Of a stretch of 64,000 bases of DNA, positions 12,602 through 26,294 are shown one piece after another. Position numbers and translations under genes: made by a program. The stretch covers positions 6,636,210 to 6,700,209 of the forward strand of contig PYIU01000001.1 of assembly GCA_003415625.1 (NCBI GenBank), written 5' to 3'. The DNA is from Aquanectria penicillioides (Eukaryota; Ascomycota; Sordariomycetes; Hypocreales; Nectriaceae). The notes under the pieces are model-generated. The model saw only the letters and a list, made by a program, of their open reading frames with translations. It was not told the origin of the DNA and did not search any database. The stretch's first letter is position 1. Every line of letters begins with the position of its first letter.

Positions 12602-14892
12602 TCAAACAACGTTGCCTGCCATACCCATGAAGAGCGCATGAACAGCAAGTGACAGCGTCCAAAAGCCGACCTTCTTGAATCGTCGGACACGGCTTTGCTG
12701 GTCTTCAACGTCTTTGGCAAATGCCTCATATGTCTCAGCAGACATGTCGCTCATGAGTCCGCAGTCAAACACTGACCAGCTTCCTTCAAAGTCGCTGGCT
12801 CGCTTGACAATGCGGCAGTTGATGGGAATATATGTCTTCTTGGCATTGATGTATGCCACAATCGGGCGGACAAGCGCTTGATTCACGTATGACATGTCCT
12901 TGGTGAACAAAGGTACTGCAGCTTTGACGTCATTCATATGAATGCGGAGATCCATGATGAGATACCGACGCTCGTCCTCGAAGGGCTTCTTCGGCTCTGG
13001 TAAATCATCAACTTCTTCTTGTTGTAAGCCTGAGTCCGAGAGATGGCCAGAAGTAAGTAGAACCGGAGCTTGGTCCCTGACATTTCTGAGAAAACGATGT
13101 CGATTCGCAATTACAATGTCTTCTAACTGGTCATAAAAGTCAGTCATGACTTTGGTGATACCCTCATCAGAATCAGCCGGGAACATGATATCCGATACGA
13201 TGTCAACGTTGCCCTCATAGATCCAGCCAAACGGCCCTTCGATTCCACGATTGAGATGATCAATCTTCAAACCGTCGATCCGAATTCTGCTGAATTTCTT
13301 CCATGCTTTAGGATCCCCAAAGCCGAGCACAGATTCTTGGTCCTGACCAGGAACCACTCCATGAATCTGTCGGGGATGGATAGTAAACAAAGATCCATCG
13401 AAAGATCCGGACATGTGGTTGGCTGAAAGGAAATCGTAGAACAGCCACTGCTTTCGGAGCTGGGGTAGTTCGCATGAGAATATGCTGATAGAAAACGGCC
13501 GAAAATTGTCTGGCTGGTGGACAGTCAGGAGCAAGTCTTCGAGTTTGAACTTTTCGATTTCAAAGTCTCCAGGCTGGTGTTTGTGACGATATGATAACGG
13601 ATTAATTTCCTGTTGAGGCCAGCTCACATGTGTACGGTCAATGACTCCTCGGACACCCTTGACCTCGACGTCCCGTAGGAGACCTTTCCCGTTCCACCAG
13701 TTTAGAAAGGATAGTGTAACGTTTACATTTGCAATAGTAACGTCAAACTGGGTATAATTACCGTCATCTTGCTGAATGTCAGACGGAGCCGAGTTCGCTT
13801 GACGGTCCGCAGCAGCAACAGCGGCAGCGTCCGAAGATCCCTTGCTCACAGATGATTCGCCCTGGCCTGGCCGGCGAGAGACAAAAACATTTCGGAATGA
13901 GATGACGCCATCGCGCCACTTGGGAACAATAGCGGACTCGAAGATGACGGTAACGCCAGCAGATTGTGTCAGGTAATCACCAACCCACTGAGCCAGGGTT
14001 TCTATAGTTGGTTTAGCGAGCATACCGGTATGCATGCGAAGGGGTATACCATACCTTGAGCAAAGACAGTGTTGATCGAGAAGATGATAATCGAGAAGAA
14101 GGTTGTCGTGCCTAATAAGATCCAGACGAGGTGGCCCAACATGACCCAGGACACAAAAGCACCCCATTCATCGGCATTCCATGGCCTCATGCTTCGAATG
14201 GACATCCACTTAAAGCGAACTTTCAACCGATCCCAGAAACCGTTAGCTGCTGCCAGAAGCTCTTCTTTGGTTGGACGGTGGGGCATGCGAGGTAGATGCA
14301 GATACTTGGATACCGACGAGGCTATTGATTCTGAGTCGGCCTCTGTTGCACCAAGTCTCTCAGTTTGATCGGGTTCTTTAGGTTGTTTATTGAAAGATTT
14401 ATTCGAAGGAGAGCCTTCTGCTTTCTTGGCATGGTCGGCGGAGTTTGACTTGGAAGCTTGTAATTCCGGTGCTTCTTTGCCACAGGAACATCTCGGCCCT
14501 TTTCCATCATCGCTGTAACATCTGCGTTGCTGCTGCCAAATCTTTGAGTAGGAGATAGTGTAGGATTGAATTCGTGTGTTGGAGAGAAGGCTGGGAGATG
14601 TGGCGAAGGAAACCCTTCTCAGGGACGGTAGTATAGGGCGGACTGAAGCTGTTACATCGGTAGCGAGCACACCAAATGCTCGGATTCGACCTAGAGGTTT
14701 CGATGATGAATGGACATGGAAAAAACGTCGCGTCGACGATTCGATTGGGGTTGGTGATGCTGGCCAAGGTTGGCCTGCTGAGGCTAGGGCAACGACGCGC
14801 AAAGCTGGAGAGGGCGAGAATTCGGATGTAGTGGAGATGGATATCCCGAAGCGGCGCCCGATGAAAGAGGAGGGAATACCCTTAGCCATCAT
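12602..14892 (-). CDS. MDM31: Mitochondrial inner-membrane protein Mdm31/Mdm32 family
   Basis: Members of this family sit in the mitochondrial inner membrane and are needed for normal organelle shape, mtDNA nucleoid stability and phospholipid homeostasis. There are two exons, 14892-14055 and 14001-12602, with a 53 bp intron. The intron ends in CTATAG and joins NTVFAQ to ETLAQWVGDY; the product is 745 residues. The N-terminal 60-70 residues are rich in Arg, Ser and Ala with few acidics, as in a presequence. A hydrophobic segment follows the conserved MRPWNADEWGAFVSWVMLG block and forms the first membrane span. The large C-terminal domain contains the family's VRGVIDRTHV and WIYEGNVDIVSD blocks and ends with a second hydrophobic stretch. 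It shares a 436 bp divergent promoter with PNO1. I cannot separate Mdm31 from its paralogue Mdm32 by eye; Mdm31 is the usual single form in filamentous ascomycetes. Confidence 0.9.
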
Positions 14893-15328
14893 TCCAACAC
14901 ATGGTGCCTGCCTCTAGGACAAAGATGGCACCTTTGATGAGAAGGGGCAAAGTCCTCGCGGTGAGGATTAAAGGTACAAGTTGGACCGGGAACGAGACGT
15001 GGAGTAGTTGGTAGCTTTGGTAATGGTGAGTATTGGGTCGCCCCGTCGCCGCAATGCAAGTAGCACCTTGCACGGAAAAGTCACTCCATGACGCGCTATT
15101 GCCGTCTGGGAAGCCGGACCAATAGATAAGCAGCGATAAGAAACCACAAATTTTCGATCGGTGTGTGAAAGTCGTCGTTGAGCCCCCACTGAAGACCTTC
15201 ATACTCGGATGTGACCCGACCACGACCAATTTTGTGCGTTGCGCGACTCGAAAAAATCGCTTTCTTGCTTCCTCTGACTTCTATATTCTCAAACAAACGC
15301 TGCCCAAATCCTCAAAGTACTCGTCAAA
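14893..15328. promoter_or_regulatory. Bidirectional promoter MDM31 / PNO1
   Basis: The start codons of the two divergent genes are 436 bp apart, so both promoters and leaders must lie here. I see no clear TATA box. Shared control is inferred from geometry only. Confidence 0.5.
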
Positions 15329-16239
15329 ATGCCTGCACCAACCGCTCTGAAACAGGCGGAGGATACCCCGCTTGCCACCAGTGTTCCGCTCCCAGCCCCA
15401 GGTAAAAAAAAAAAAAAAAAAAATCTTTCAAAGCCAACCGACGCATCCACGTGTGTACGGGCACTGACATTCTGTCCAGAGAACGATGAAGAATTTCTCC
15501 TAGATTCGCCAGATGCTTTCCCGGCTGATTCGAATGCCGTTGTCGCCATAGAGCAGGACGGTGAAGATGGCATGGCCATTGATGAAGAGGGACGCCCTCG
15601 ATTTGCGCCCGCCAAGGATATTGTACGATGATGACGAGCACACCCTTTGCCGCGCCTATGATAGTTCTAACCTTGATTAAGGACCCTATTACCCGAGTTG
15701 AGACTCGCAAGGTTCCCATCCCTCCTCACCGAATGACGCCCCTGAAGCAGGCGTGGCCTTCTATCTACCCCCCACTTGTCGAGCACCTGAAGCTACAATG
15801 CCGGATGAACATTAAGCGAAAGACCGTCGAGTTGAGAACTTCAAAGCACACCGCGGATACTGGTGCACTGCAAAAGGGCGAGGACTTTGTCAAGGCTTTC
15901 ACACTAGGTTTCGATGTAGACGACGCTATCGCTCTTCTCCGACTCGACGACCTGTACATTGAGACCTTCGAGATCAAGGATGTTCGAACAATGCACGGCG
16001 ATAGCCAAGCTCGAGCTATCGGCCGTATTGCTGGAAAGGACGGAAAGACTAAGTTCGCCATCGAGAATGCTAGCCGAACACGAATTGTCCTGGCCGACTC
16101 TAAAATTCACATCCTGGGAGGATTTAAGAACATTCACCTCGCCCGGGAGTCTGTTGTTAGCTTGATTCTTGGAAAGCCCCCTGGCAAGGTCTATGGTAAT
16201 TTGAGGACAGTGGCGGCGAGGATGAAGGAACGCTTCTAA
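15329..16239 (+). CDS. PNO1: KH-domain ribosome assembly factor Pno1/Dim2
   Basis: This is the partner of the Nob1 endonuclease and of Dim1 in 18S rRNA maturation on pre-40S particles. It has three exons, 15329-15401, 15480-15622 and 15682-16239, and a 257-residue product. The 78 bp first intron starts GTA followed directly by 20 As. The second (59 bp) ends TTCTAACCTTGATTAAG, with a good branch site, and removes a frame break. The N-terminus is acidic and variable. The conserved body runs from RKVPIPPHRMTPLK through ETFEIKDV and IGRIAGKDGKTKFAIENASRT (KH motif) to the terminal GKVYGNLRTVAARMKERF. The length is typical. Because the first intron is a multiple of three with no in-frame stop, its retention would insert 26 Lys-rich residues rather than truncate the protein. 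Confidence 0.94.
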
Positions 16240-16988
16240 GCGGATGCTAGTGATAGACTTTGGGTTGACACGGCGTTTGGGAGGGGGAGCATTTATGATT
16301 CTGACTTCTATGGGATTCCTTGAACAATGAGGCAAGGCATGGCATGTCGATAATGATAAACTGGGATGAAATCAATTTGATGTTTCGTGGATACCCACTC
16401 ACACACAACTTATGCGGTCAGGCGCTTGACCTGAACGTGGATAGCAATGTTGCGTGACTCCATTTACATGGCATTACACTCCCACGTCCGATGTGCATGC
16501 CTCGGACTTTCACGCCCGCGAAGGCACGGGGCTGGAAATCATGGCCTGGCTGGCTGTCAATGTTGCAGAGACACATAGACACATAACACGGGATGTTTGG
16601 ACCTGGGAGGTTGCAGGAGCGCCGTCACAAATCTGCAGAGGCATCTGTCCATCCACGAGGATCTTAGACGCGCCGTAGCCACCCGTCCAGGTCCCGTCAT
16701 TGCATCGACTGATAAGTGTTTTCTGACCGACAGTTTAAACAACGTCCGAGGTCCTCAATGAATGGTTGGGCCGGGCTCCGTATCTCTCCATGCCCCCAAT
16801 GCAGGTTCCCGGGAATGCGGAGGGCCGCGGTCAACCTCCAGGCCTCGTCCCGGGAGCGTCCACTTGTTAGTTTTCGATCGGGACGGGGATTGTCCAACCG
16901 GAAGAAGCCCTTGGGCCGGGCACGGTGAGAGATGGGACCTGAGAAGCCTGGGACAAGTGAGGGAAGGGCCGCAGGGCCGGGAACGAAC

Positions 16989-17034
16989 GGGAGGGAGGAG
17001 GGAAGGGAGGGAAGGGGAGGGAAAGGAAGGGTGG
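16989..17034 (+). repeat. G-rich tract with quadruplex potential
   Basis: At least six runs of three or more Gs are separated by one to four purines, on the plus strand, about 1.6 kb upstream of the enolase start. The pattern satisfies the usual G-quadruplex motif. Folding in vivo is not shown. Confidence 0.5.
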
Positions 17035-17837
17035 GCTACGTGGGCGGCGCCGAATGCACCGAGTGCATGGGGCTGGCCCGGTGGCCATGGACCTTGGCCG
17101 AGTGGGCTGGGCTGGATGAGGTGTGCGCGCGCGTGTGCGTGCGTACATATGTACATTCATACCTAGGTACATACATACCACCTATGCACATACGTGCCTC
17201 CATCCATCTTACTGTAATTAGTACGTGGGTTTGGAGGAGCAAGCGGCGTGTAAGGCGGATAGATGACTTAGCCCGCGTAGCCCGCGTAGTCGGCGTTGCC
17301 CGTCCGTGATACCATGTTTCCATCATCCATCATTCAGGGGAGGTCGTTGACAGACCGCTGTCAGGCCGGGCTCCGTCCGAGGTGAAGCCTATTGGGCCAA
17401 GATGAGGCGTAAAAGGGGGAACCCCCCCTCTATGCCTCAATGGTGAGGTGAGGTAAGGTGAGGTGAGGTGGTAAGGTGGGATATCGCATCGGTTGGAGGG
17501 TTGTGGCCCGTGTGCGTCTCGAGAGAGGTGCATATCACATACAGCAAACAGCTCAAGTGTAAAGGAGGTGTAGGTATCTGGCGTGGGTGGGATGCGTAGC
17601 GGGGTACCCTGGATCACCGCCTCACCATGCGGCTGACAGGGGTACCCCTCTAACAGGGCGAGCGAGATTGTGTGAGATCATTTTTTTTTTTTGGACCTGC
17701 GACCCCCTCCCATCCCACCACCACCACCATCACCCCTCTCCCCATCGGCCACCATCACCTATCGAACCTCATTGCCCCACCTTTAGTCGAGCTATCCTGC
17801 CCTGTGCCATCCTGTCATGTCCTGAGTTCTCAGGACA

Positions 17838-17932
17838 GGAGCCAGTGGGAGCCACGGGAGCCAGTGGGAGGCATTGGGGGAGCCAGTGGGAGGCAATGGG
17901 AGAGCGAGTGGGATCCAGTGGGCGACGAGTAA
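17838..17932 (+). repeat. Degenerate GGGAGCCAGT tandem repeat
   Basis: Five to six imperfect copies of a unit of about 10-16 bases (GGGAGCCAGT, with variants containing GGCATT and GGCAAT) are arrayed head to tail about 700 bases upstream of enolase. Confidence 0.55.
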
Positions 17933-18237
17933 CAGCCAAGAACCCAAGCTCCTGTCGCAGTAGCAACGTGCCCGCCCGCGCCAAACGGAGATCGGATTGA
18001 CTGAGTGTGGTGTGGTGAGTACATCTTTCGTGTCATCAAACCGTTGCTCAATCTCTGTTGCTCTCTTGTCCCCTCTCTCTCCTCGTCATATAAACACCCT
18101 TCCACTTCCTCGCCTCTTGTCCTACCTCTTTCCTCTTCCCTCCTCCATCCTTCATCCTCCATTATCCTCACCCTCCCCGAGACCAGACTACCCTTTGTTG
18201 GCTCTGCTCTCTTTCCAATCCCACGTACCTTCCCAAG

Positions 18238-20140
<1,903 letters not shown>

Positions 20141-20273
20141 ATGGGATCAATTTCAAAATAAAAACAGAAATACAGCCTTTGTATCCTTAGCGTTGGATCG
20201 CGTGGGATGGAATACCAGGAGGCAAAATTTGAAAGTAATAGAGGCCGAAACAAAAGTGAATTAGGCTCGTATC

Positions 20274-20279
20274 AATAAA
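20274..20279 (+). terminator. Candidate poly(A) signal of enolase
   Basis: An AATAAA hexamer lies about 134 bases after the enolase stop codon. A second AATAAA at 20157-20162 lies only 17 bases after the stop and is less likely to be the main one. Fungal poly(A) signals are degenerate, so this is tentative. Confidence 0.35.
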
Positions 20280-20646
20280 AATCCCTCGTTTTGAGTTCAA
20301 TGACACTTTGGTAATCGGAACGTGATTGTGCAATCTGTTCAACTCCATCCCATGTAAGCCTTATGTTTGGGCTTTGGTGCGGGTTTTGGTGCGTGCACCT
20401 TGCTGGGGTGGGGTTGGTCAAGACGAGCCAGGCCTAACACCGCGCCTCTTTCATGATTCAGCCACATGTGGCTGTTGTCACAGCAACGATATTTATGAAG
20501 GAAATGATAACATCAACATTTCTCAACCCGTCCCCTGCACCCCACATTCCAACCCACTACTCATTACCAACACCACAAGATCGCGATTCTCAACATCTGC
20601 AGTTGAGAAGCCGGAATTTCTCGGTCAACGCGAGTACTAACCCAAA

Positions 20647-23600
20647 ATGACAGCCTCAGAAGACCTGATTGACTTCGACTTGATCGAAGGGCAGAAGGAG
20701 AATATTCAATCCCTGCCTGGCGGTCGTTCAGCAAAGAAACTTGCGCAGCTGTACTCACCTACACCTCTTCACAAATTATCGACACCGACACCTTCCGATA
20801 CCCGAAATGTCAACGACTGTATTCGTGCTGAATACGAGGCAGAGGTCGAAAATATTGCAGAATCTGACGACCCTCTTGATGTATTTGATCGTTACGTGCG
20901 TTGGACTCTAGACGCATACCCGTCAGCACAAGCAACTCCACAGTCGCAACTTCACACACTCCTCGAGCGTGCCACCAAATCTTTCATTGGCGCGCCCCAA
21001 TACAAGAATGACCCCAGATATCTCAAGCTGTGGGTTCACTACATCCACTTTTTTGCCGATTCACCACGCGAGACCTACATGTTCCTCTCTCGGCACAGCA
21101 TCGGCGAGGGCCTAGCTCTCTTCTACGAAGAGTACGCTGCATGGCTTGAGGGGCATCGCGATGGGCTCAAGCAGAGGAGGTCTATAAGCTGGGCATCGAG
21201 CGTGAAGCACGGCCCGTTCAGCGTCTTTTACGCAAGTTCAAGGAGTTTGAGGAGAGAGTTGCTCAGGAGCCTGATGTCATGAAAGAGCCATCATCACCAG
21301 CTCTTCCTACTATTAGGCCAGCTCTAGCGGCGAAGATGGATCCCTTTTCTGCTGCCTCACGGCTAACAGACCCTCAAGCGCCTCGTCCAAGCAGTGGGGG
21401 AGCTTCAAAATCGTCCAAGTCGAAGCTCGCAATCTTTTCTGACGCTGATTCTAAGCCACCTGCTATGTCTTCTCGCGGGGCTGGTTCCAAGGGCTGGGAT
21501 ACTATCGGATCCCTGGCGGATCGAAAGAAGGAAAATGTTATGGAAGCAAAGCCATGGGCGGGCGAGACCCTCAAGGCGGGTGGAAAGAAGAGTGCTGCCC
21601 CCAAGATGGCAGTGTTTCAGGATCCTGTAAGTCTCAGTCTCCTTTCTCCTAACCGCCAAGGTGTTAATGATCATAGAACTAATTATGGGTATATCGGTGT
21701 TTATGTACTACAGTCTCTTGCACAAATACAGAACATTGTTGTTGTTCCGTCTCAATGCCAAGTCTCCGTCCATCCTCACACCGGGAAGAAGGAGCGAGTT
21801 TTTGTCAACCTAGCTGCCGTCTACCCAACCCCAGAGGAGCAGGGTACTGAGCTTAGCTTCGAGGAGATTATCGCTGCCAACAGAGGTTGGCTTGATTGTA
21901 GTTGGGGGGATGAATCCATCGATGAGAACCTTATCCCAGAGCCAGTTGCTTCTTTGAGAGAGATTGAAGAGATCAGCAAGGGAGTTGGTGAGAAGCTGGT
22001 TGTTCATCAAGACCCTGTCCAGTATGATGAAAATGGTGCAGTTATGGAACAACCTCGCGTACCCCGAGGAGGCAAGAAGAAAAAAATGATTGAGATGAAT
22101 GAGACACAAATTAGTAAGTGTTTTCTCGAGGATATGACTTTATTGTACTATAGGCCAGCTAACTGGGCAATAGTCAAGGCAAAGCTCGATTCGCCGTCCA
22201 GACCAAAGCTTCGCAAGAAGAACACGTCTGATCCAACTATGACTCTCCACACCAAGGCTGCCACTGATGAAATTTACGACATCTTCAACGCACCCTTGAA
22301 ACCCGCTGGCCATGATGAAGAGAGCGGTGATGAAGAAGATTTTTACGAGAGTGACGATAACTACACAACCGATGCCGAGAGCACCTGTACTACAAAACAA
22401 ATTGACGCTACAGAAGTTGTTGATGACGATGGTGATGAGGATGAGGCAGACAATGACGAAATGTCAGATGTGAAGAGTGAATGGTCTGATTTCGACACTC
22501 GGAAGCATGTTCCAGATGTTGATGGAGCCGAAACTGACAAAGAGCCCAATGATACGCAGGTGTCTGACCTGATTGACACAAGCGTTCCCGAGACTGAACG
22601 ATCTGGGTCTTTCGGTGACGAAACTGGTCACCATGAAGAAGGTGATGGGTATGAAGATGCTGAAAATTCCATGTCGGATGACTTCCCTCCCCGGACTCGA
22701 ACGTCCTTTGTTCCAATCCCCCCGGAGGACTATGATCCACCAACTCGGCCTTATAGGGATCCGGCTGAGGTGGCGAACAATCGACTTCCTTTCATGACCC
22801 CCATCACTGAGAGGACCGAGGTTTCCCTCGATATTGAAAACGAGCGGGTTGATCAATACAAAACTCCTTGCAAGCGAGATGACGCATCGGTCCCCATTGA
22901 CGAAGAAGATGAAGATGAAGAGAGTTCGGACCTTGAGCCTATGAGCAGTCCTCTGCGCGAGATTGTCAACGATACTCACCCTACGCCCAAGATTTCTACT
23001 TCTCTAGCTCCAAAGTCGGTTGGCCCCCTGGGGAAGTCTATCCCATCTAAGCCACTCCCTCCTAAGGGACCCACCATCAAAGAGGCGCAATGCAATCCCG
23101 TTGATGAGATGGTGCGAGCTGAGATCATCGCGAACATGCAGCCTCCGCTGAGGTCGTACTTTGGTTTCTACGATCACCGCCATGAAAAGTATGAACGTGG
23201 TAGTGAGATTCGCAAATTTGCCAAGGCTTTGACCAAGGCCAACAAGTCTGGCACCGACAAGACCGGCCCTGTGGCGAGCTCTGTCTCTATCGAGTTCCCT
23301 GATGTTAACTCTATATATACGGTAAAGAAGGAACTTGGCGCTGGAGCATTTGCCCCCGTCTACCTCGTTGAGAATTCGAATCCTGAGGCGAATGAGAATG
23401 ATGAGAACGCCGTTGCCGCCATGGGCAAGGGCGCCTTCGCTGTCAGCCATCGTAACGAAGTTGAAGCACTCAAGATGGAGTCGCCACCTACGGCCTGGGA
23501 GTTCCATATGATGCGCGTGGCTCACACTCGGCTTGGCCCCCAGCATCGTGCCTCAGCGTCGCTCTCGTTTGCTCACGAAATGCACTTGTACCAAGACGAG

Positions 23601-24341
23601 GCATTCCTGTTCCTCCCCTTCCACCCTCACGGGACCCTCCTGGACGTGGTGAACCTCTTCCGCGCCGAGCCCTCTTCCGTAATGGACGAGCAGCTGGCCA
23701 TGTTCTTCACCATTGAGTTGATGCGCACTGTTGAGGCCCTCCACGCCAAGGGCGTCATGCACGGCGACCTCAAGGTCGACAACTGCCTTCTCCGGCTTGA
23801 CGGTGACCAGTCACTCTCAAGCCAATGGCACGCCGACGGCAGCGACGGGTGGTCGTTGCGCGGCGTCGTTCTCATCGACTTTGGTCGCGGCATTGATATG
23901 CGCGCTTTCATCCCGGAGGTTGAGTTCATCGCTGACTGGAAGACGACGGCCCAAGATTGCGCCGAGATGCGTGAGGGTCGCCCCTGGACCTGGCAGATTG
24001 ACTACCACGGCCTCGCCGGTACCATCCACACCCTGCTCTTTGGCAAGTACATCGAGACGGTGCGTTGTGACCAGGGCGGCATCAAGGCTGGTCGCAGGTA
24101 CAAGATCCGCGAGAGCCTCAAGCGCTACTGGCAGACGAATCTCTGGGCCGACTGCTTCGAGCTCCTGCTCAACCCAGGCTCATTTATCGCCAATGAGGAT
24201 GGCTCTCGCCTGCCTGTGCTACGATCTATGAAGAGCGTGCGTGAACGAATGGAAGTCTGGCTCGAGGCCAACAGCGAGCGGGGCGTGGGGCTGAAGTCAC
24301 TTCTGGGCAAGGTTGAGGCCTTTGCCAAGAGCCGGAAGTGA
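20647..24341 (+). CDS. BUB1: Spindle checkpoint kinase Bub1 (one-base frameshift)
   Basis: This is the mitotic checkpoint Ser/Thr kinase of the kinetochore, which phosphorylates histone H2A and recruits shugoshin and Mad1/Bub3. I read three exons, 20647-21626, 21714-22113 and 22174-24341 (1,182 residues after repair). The Bub1/Mad3 TPR region occupies about residues 55-190 (FDRYVRWTLDAYPS, RYLKLWVHYIHFF). A central acidic, Bub3-binding-type region contains KKMIEMNETQI. The C-terminal kinase starts near residue 845 with GAGAFAPVYL, then MHGDLKVDN and LIDFGRG. HGD in place of HRD is normal for Bub1. The frame breaks at 21157-21162: before it reads YAAWLEGHR, after it WAQAEEVYKLGIERE, which is contiguous in homologues. 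One base is missing. The acceptor of intron 1 could instead be at 21731. The gene converges on APN1. Confidence 0.92.
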
Positions 24342-24511
24342 ATTGAGAGGTCTGATGGAGCCTGGTGTTGTGACATGAGTTGGCGTTGAGGGGATGGGAT
24401 AGACTAGGCACGTTTGTTTGGATTGTTGTGTTATATTGGAGTTTCCCTTTGCTACCTCTTATTGCTTTGCGTATATGATGGAATACCCAACGTCAAGTTA
24501 TGCTCTCGTGC

Positions 24512-24530
24512 ATATATATATATATATATC
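24512..24530. repeat. AT dinucleotide repeat
   Basis: A run of about nine TA units lies in the 3' flank between the convergent BUB1 and APN1 genes. Confidence 0.6.
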
Positions 24531-24621
24531 CTTCTATAATATTTATTGTTACACTGCAACCTCCAACGCCTTTATTATACACAAGACATGCAGGTACCAA
24601 TCAATGCCCAGCGCCAATTCA

Positions 24622-26166
24622 TCACTCGCTCTCATCATCCGACTCGCCTTTGACCTTCTTCTTAGCTGCCTTCTTGCTCCTAGTTCCCTTCTTCGCATCT
24701 TTGGCGACCTTGCGATCCACTTGATCTTGGATCTTGCTGCGCTCCGAGGCGCCCTTGGCTTGTAGCTCCTTCTCGAGGTTCTTGAACTCGTCGCTGTCGG
24801 CGTCCATGCCGACGAGGCTCTCGAGGAGCTTGATCTCGTCGGCCCAGACCTGCTTGTCTTCAACGGTCTTGCCGTCTGGGCCCTTGTGGTCAATGGGCGT
24901 CTCGAGGACCATGGGCATGCCCACGAAGGCTTCGTGGTTCATGACGCTATGGAAGGCACGCAGACCAAGAAAGCCGGTGCCGATGTTGGCGTGGAGATCA
25001 CGGTTTGAGTCGATGGGTGCCTTGCTATCATTCACTAAACGAGCGCATCCGGGTTAAGTGAGAAACTAATAGAGGGGAAGGGGGCAACGTACAGTGGAAG
25101 GCCTTTAGGTACTTTTCGCCAATGATTTCGTTGAATGAATCAATAGTCTTCTTAAAGGCCTCTGGCGTACGCAGGTCGTATCCGGCAGCAAAAGCATGGC
25201 AAGTGTCGATACACACGCCCACTCTGGACTTGTCTTCAACCAACTCAATGATATCCCGTAGATCCTCCCAAGTCGACCCCACCACATTACCACTGCCGGC
25301 CATATTCTCAAGGACAGTAATGACGGTCTTGGTTGCCTTGTGAGACCTGTTGAGCTGGGCTGCAATCCTTCCGATAGCTGCAGCCTTAGTGTCGCCGCCA
25401 GTTGATCCAGGATGGAAGTTATACAAGCGAATGCCAAGCTGCTCGCATCGGTTCAGGTCATCGACAAAGCTGGTGTAGGCCTGGTCGGCCTTTTCCTTGT
25501 CGGCCTGGGCGAGGTTAACAAGGTAAGAACCGTGAGGGAGGGCATGCTCTGCGGCGCTGTAGCTGTGGTGCTTGCACTGGCTGATGAACTGCGTCTTGGC
25601 CGTGGGGTCGAGGGGGGGTTGGTCCATTTTCGCTGGGATTTGAGGAAGAGGGCGAAGGAGTTTGCGCCGATGTGAACGGCATTGGCGACAGAGTTTTGGA
25701 CTCCTGCGGGCGCAGATCATGTTAGATGATGCATGTATACAAACGCATGAAAAGAGTGCAGAGAGTTTCAAACCTCCTGCGGCGCTGACGTGGACACCAA
25801 TGTACATGGGCTTCTTGAGCGCAGAGACGGCAGTGCGGTTGGCGAGAGGCATGGCGTCGTCCTCTTTGCCCTTTGTCTTGCGCTTCTTAACAGCCCTAGT
25901 CGCTTTTGCAGGAGCTTCGGGTTCTAGCTCCGGCTCTACTTTGCGCTTCCCGGGCGCCTTGGGATCGACACCGTTGGACTTGGTGGCAGCGGCTTTGCGA
26001 GTGGGCTTGACGTCCAAGTCATCGTCGTGGTCCTCGTTGTAGCTAACAGCCTGCCTCTTGCGGGGGGTAATCGGGGCATCGTCCTTGGGGCTCGAGGCGT
26101 GAATGCGTTTTGATTGAAGTTCCAGGTTCGACTGCTATGTAAGAAACGACGGATTGAGTAGCTCAT
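24622..26166 (-). CDS. APN1: AP endonuclease, endonuclease IV family (two apparent frame breaks)
   Basis: This is a base-excision repair enzyme that cleaves 5' to abasic sites; it acts in nucleus and mitochondria. The exons are about 26166-25774, 25703-25093 and 25034-24622, with introns of 70 and 58 bp. The conserved run is MYIGVHVSAAGG, then VQNSVANAVHIGANSFALFLKSQRKW, LENMAGSGNVVG, GVCIDTCHAFAAGYD and KAFHLNDSKAP, carrying the metal-binding Glu, Asp and His residues. The C-terminus is Lys-rich, as expected for a nuclear signal. After KWTNPP the frame is lost at a run of seven Cs (25612-25618 on the plus strand); an eighth C restores LDPTAKTQF. A second break lies between the ATG at 26166 (MSYSIRRFLHSSR, presequence-like) and the SKRIHASSPKDDAP block. 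One extra base there joins them and gives 472 residues in total. The start codon is the least certain part. Confidence 0.88.
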
Positions 26167-26294
26167 GAAGGGGAGATTTGCTTTAGAGTCTGGGTCGTTG
26201 AAGGTCGACACTGAAAAAGCGATCAGTTCCCACTTAGGGATTAATAAGGTGACGCGATTGACGCGATTGCGCCCTTCCATTACCAGGCGCGCAG

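Noticed and set aside
15402..15479. Reading the PNO1 poly(Lys) stretch as coding
   Set aside because: Consensus GT and CAG ends plus alignment-style continuity (PAPG then ENDEEF) favour an intron; retention remains possible.
21131..21175. 44-base GT-AG candidate intron in BUB1
   Set aside because: It would remove conserved Bub1/Mad3 residues and is shorter than functional fungal introns; a one-base deletion explains the frame break better.
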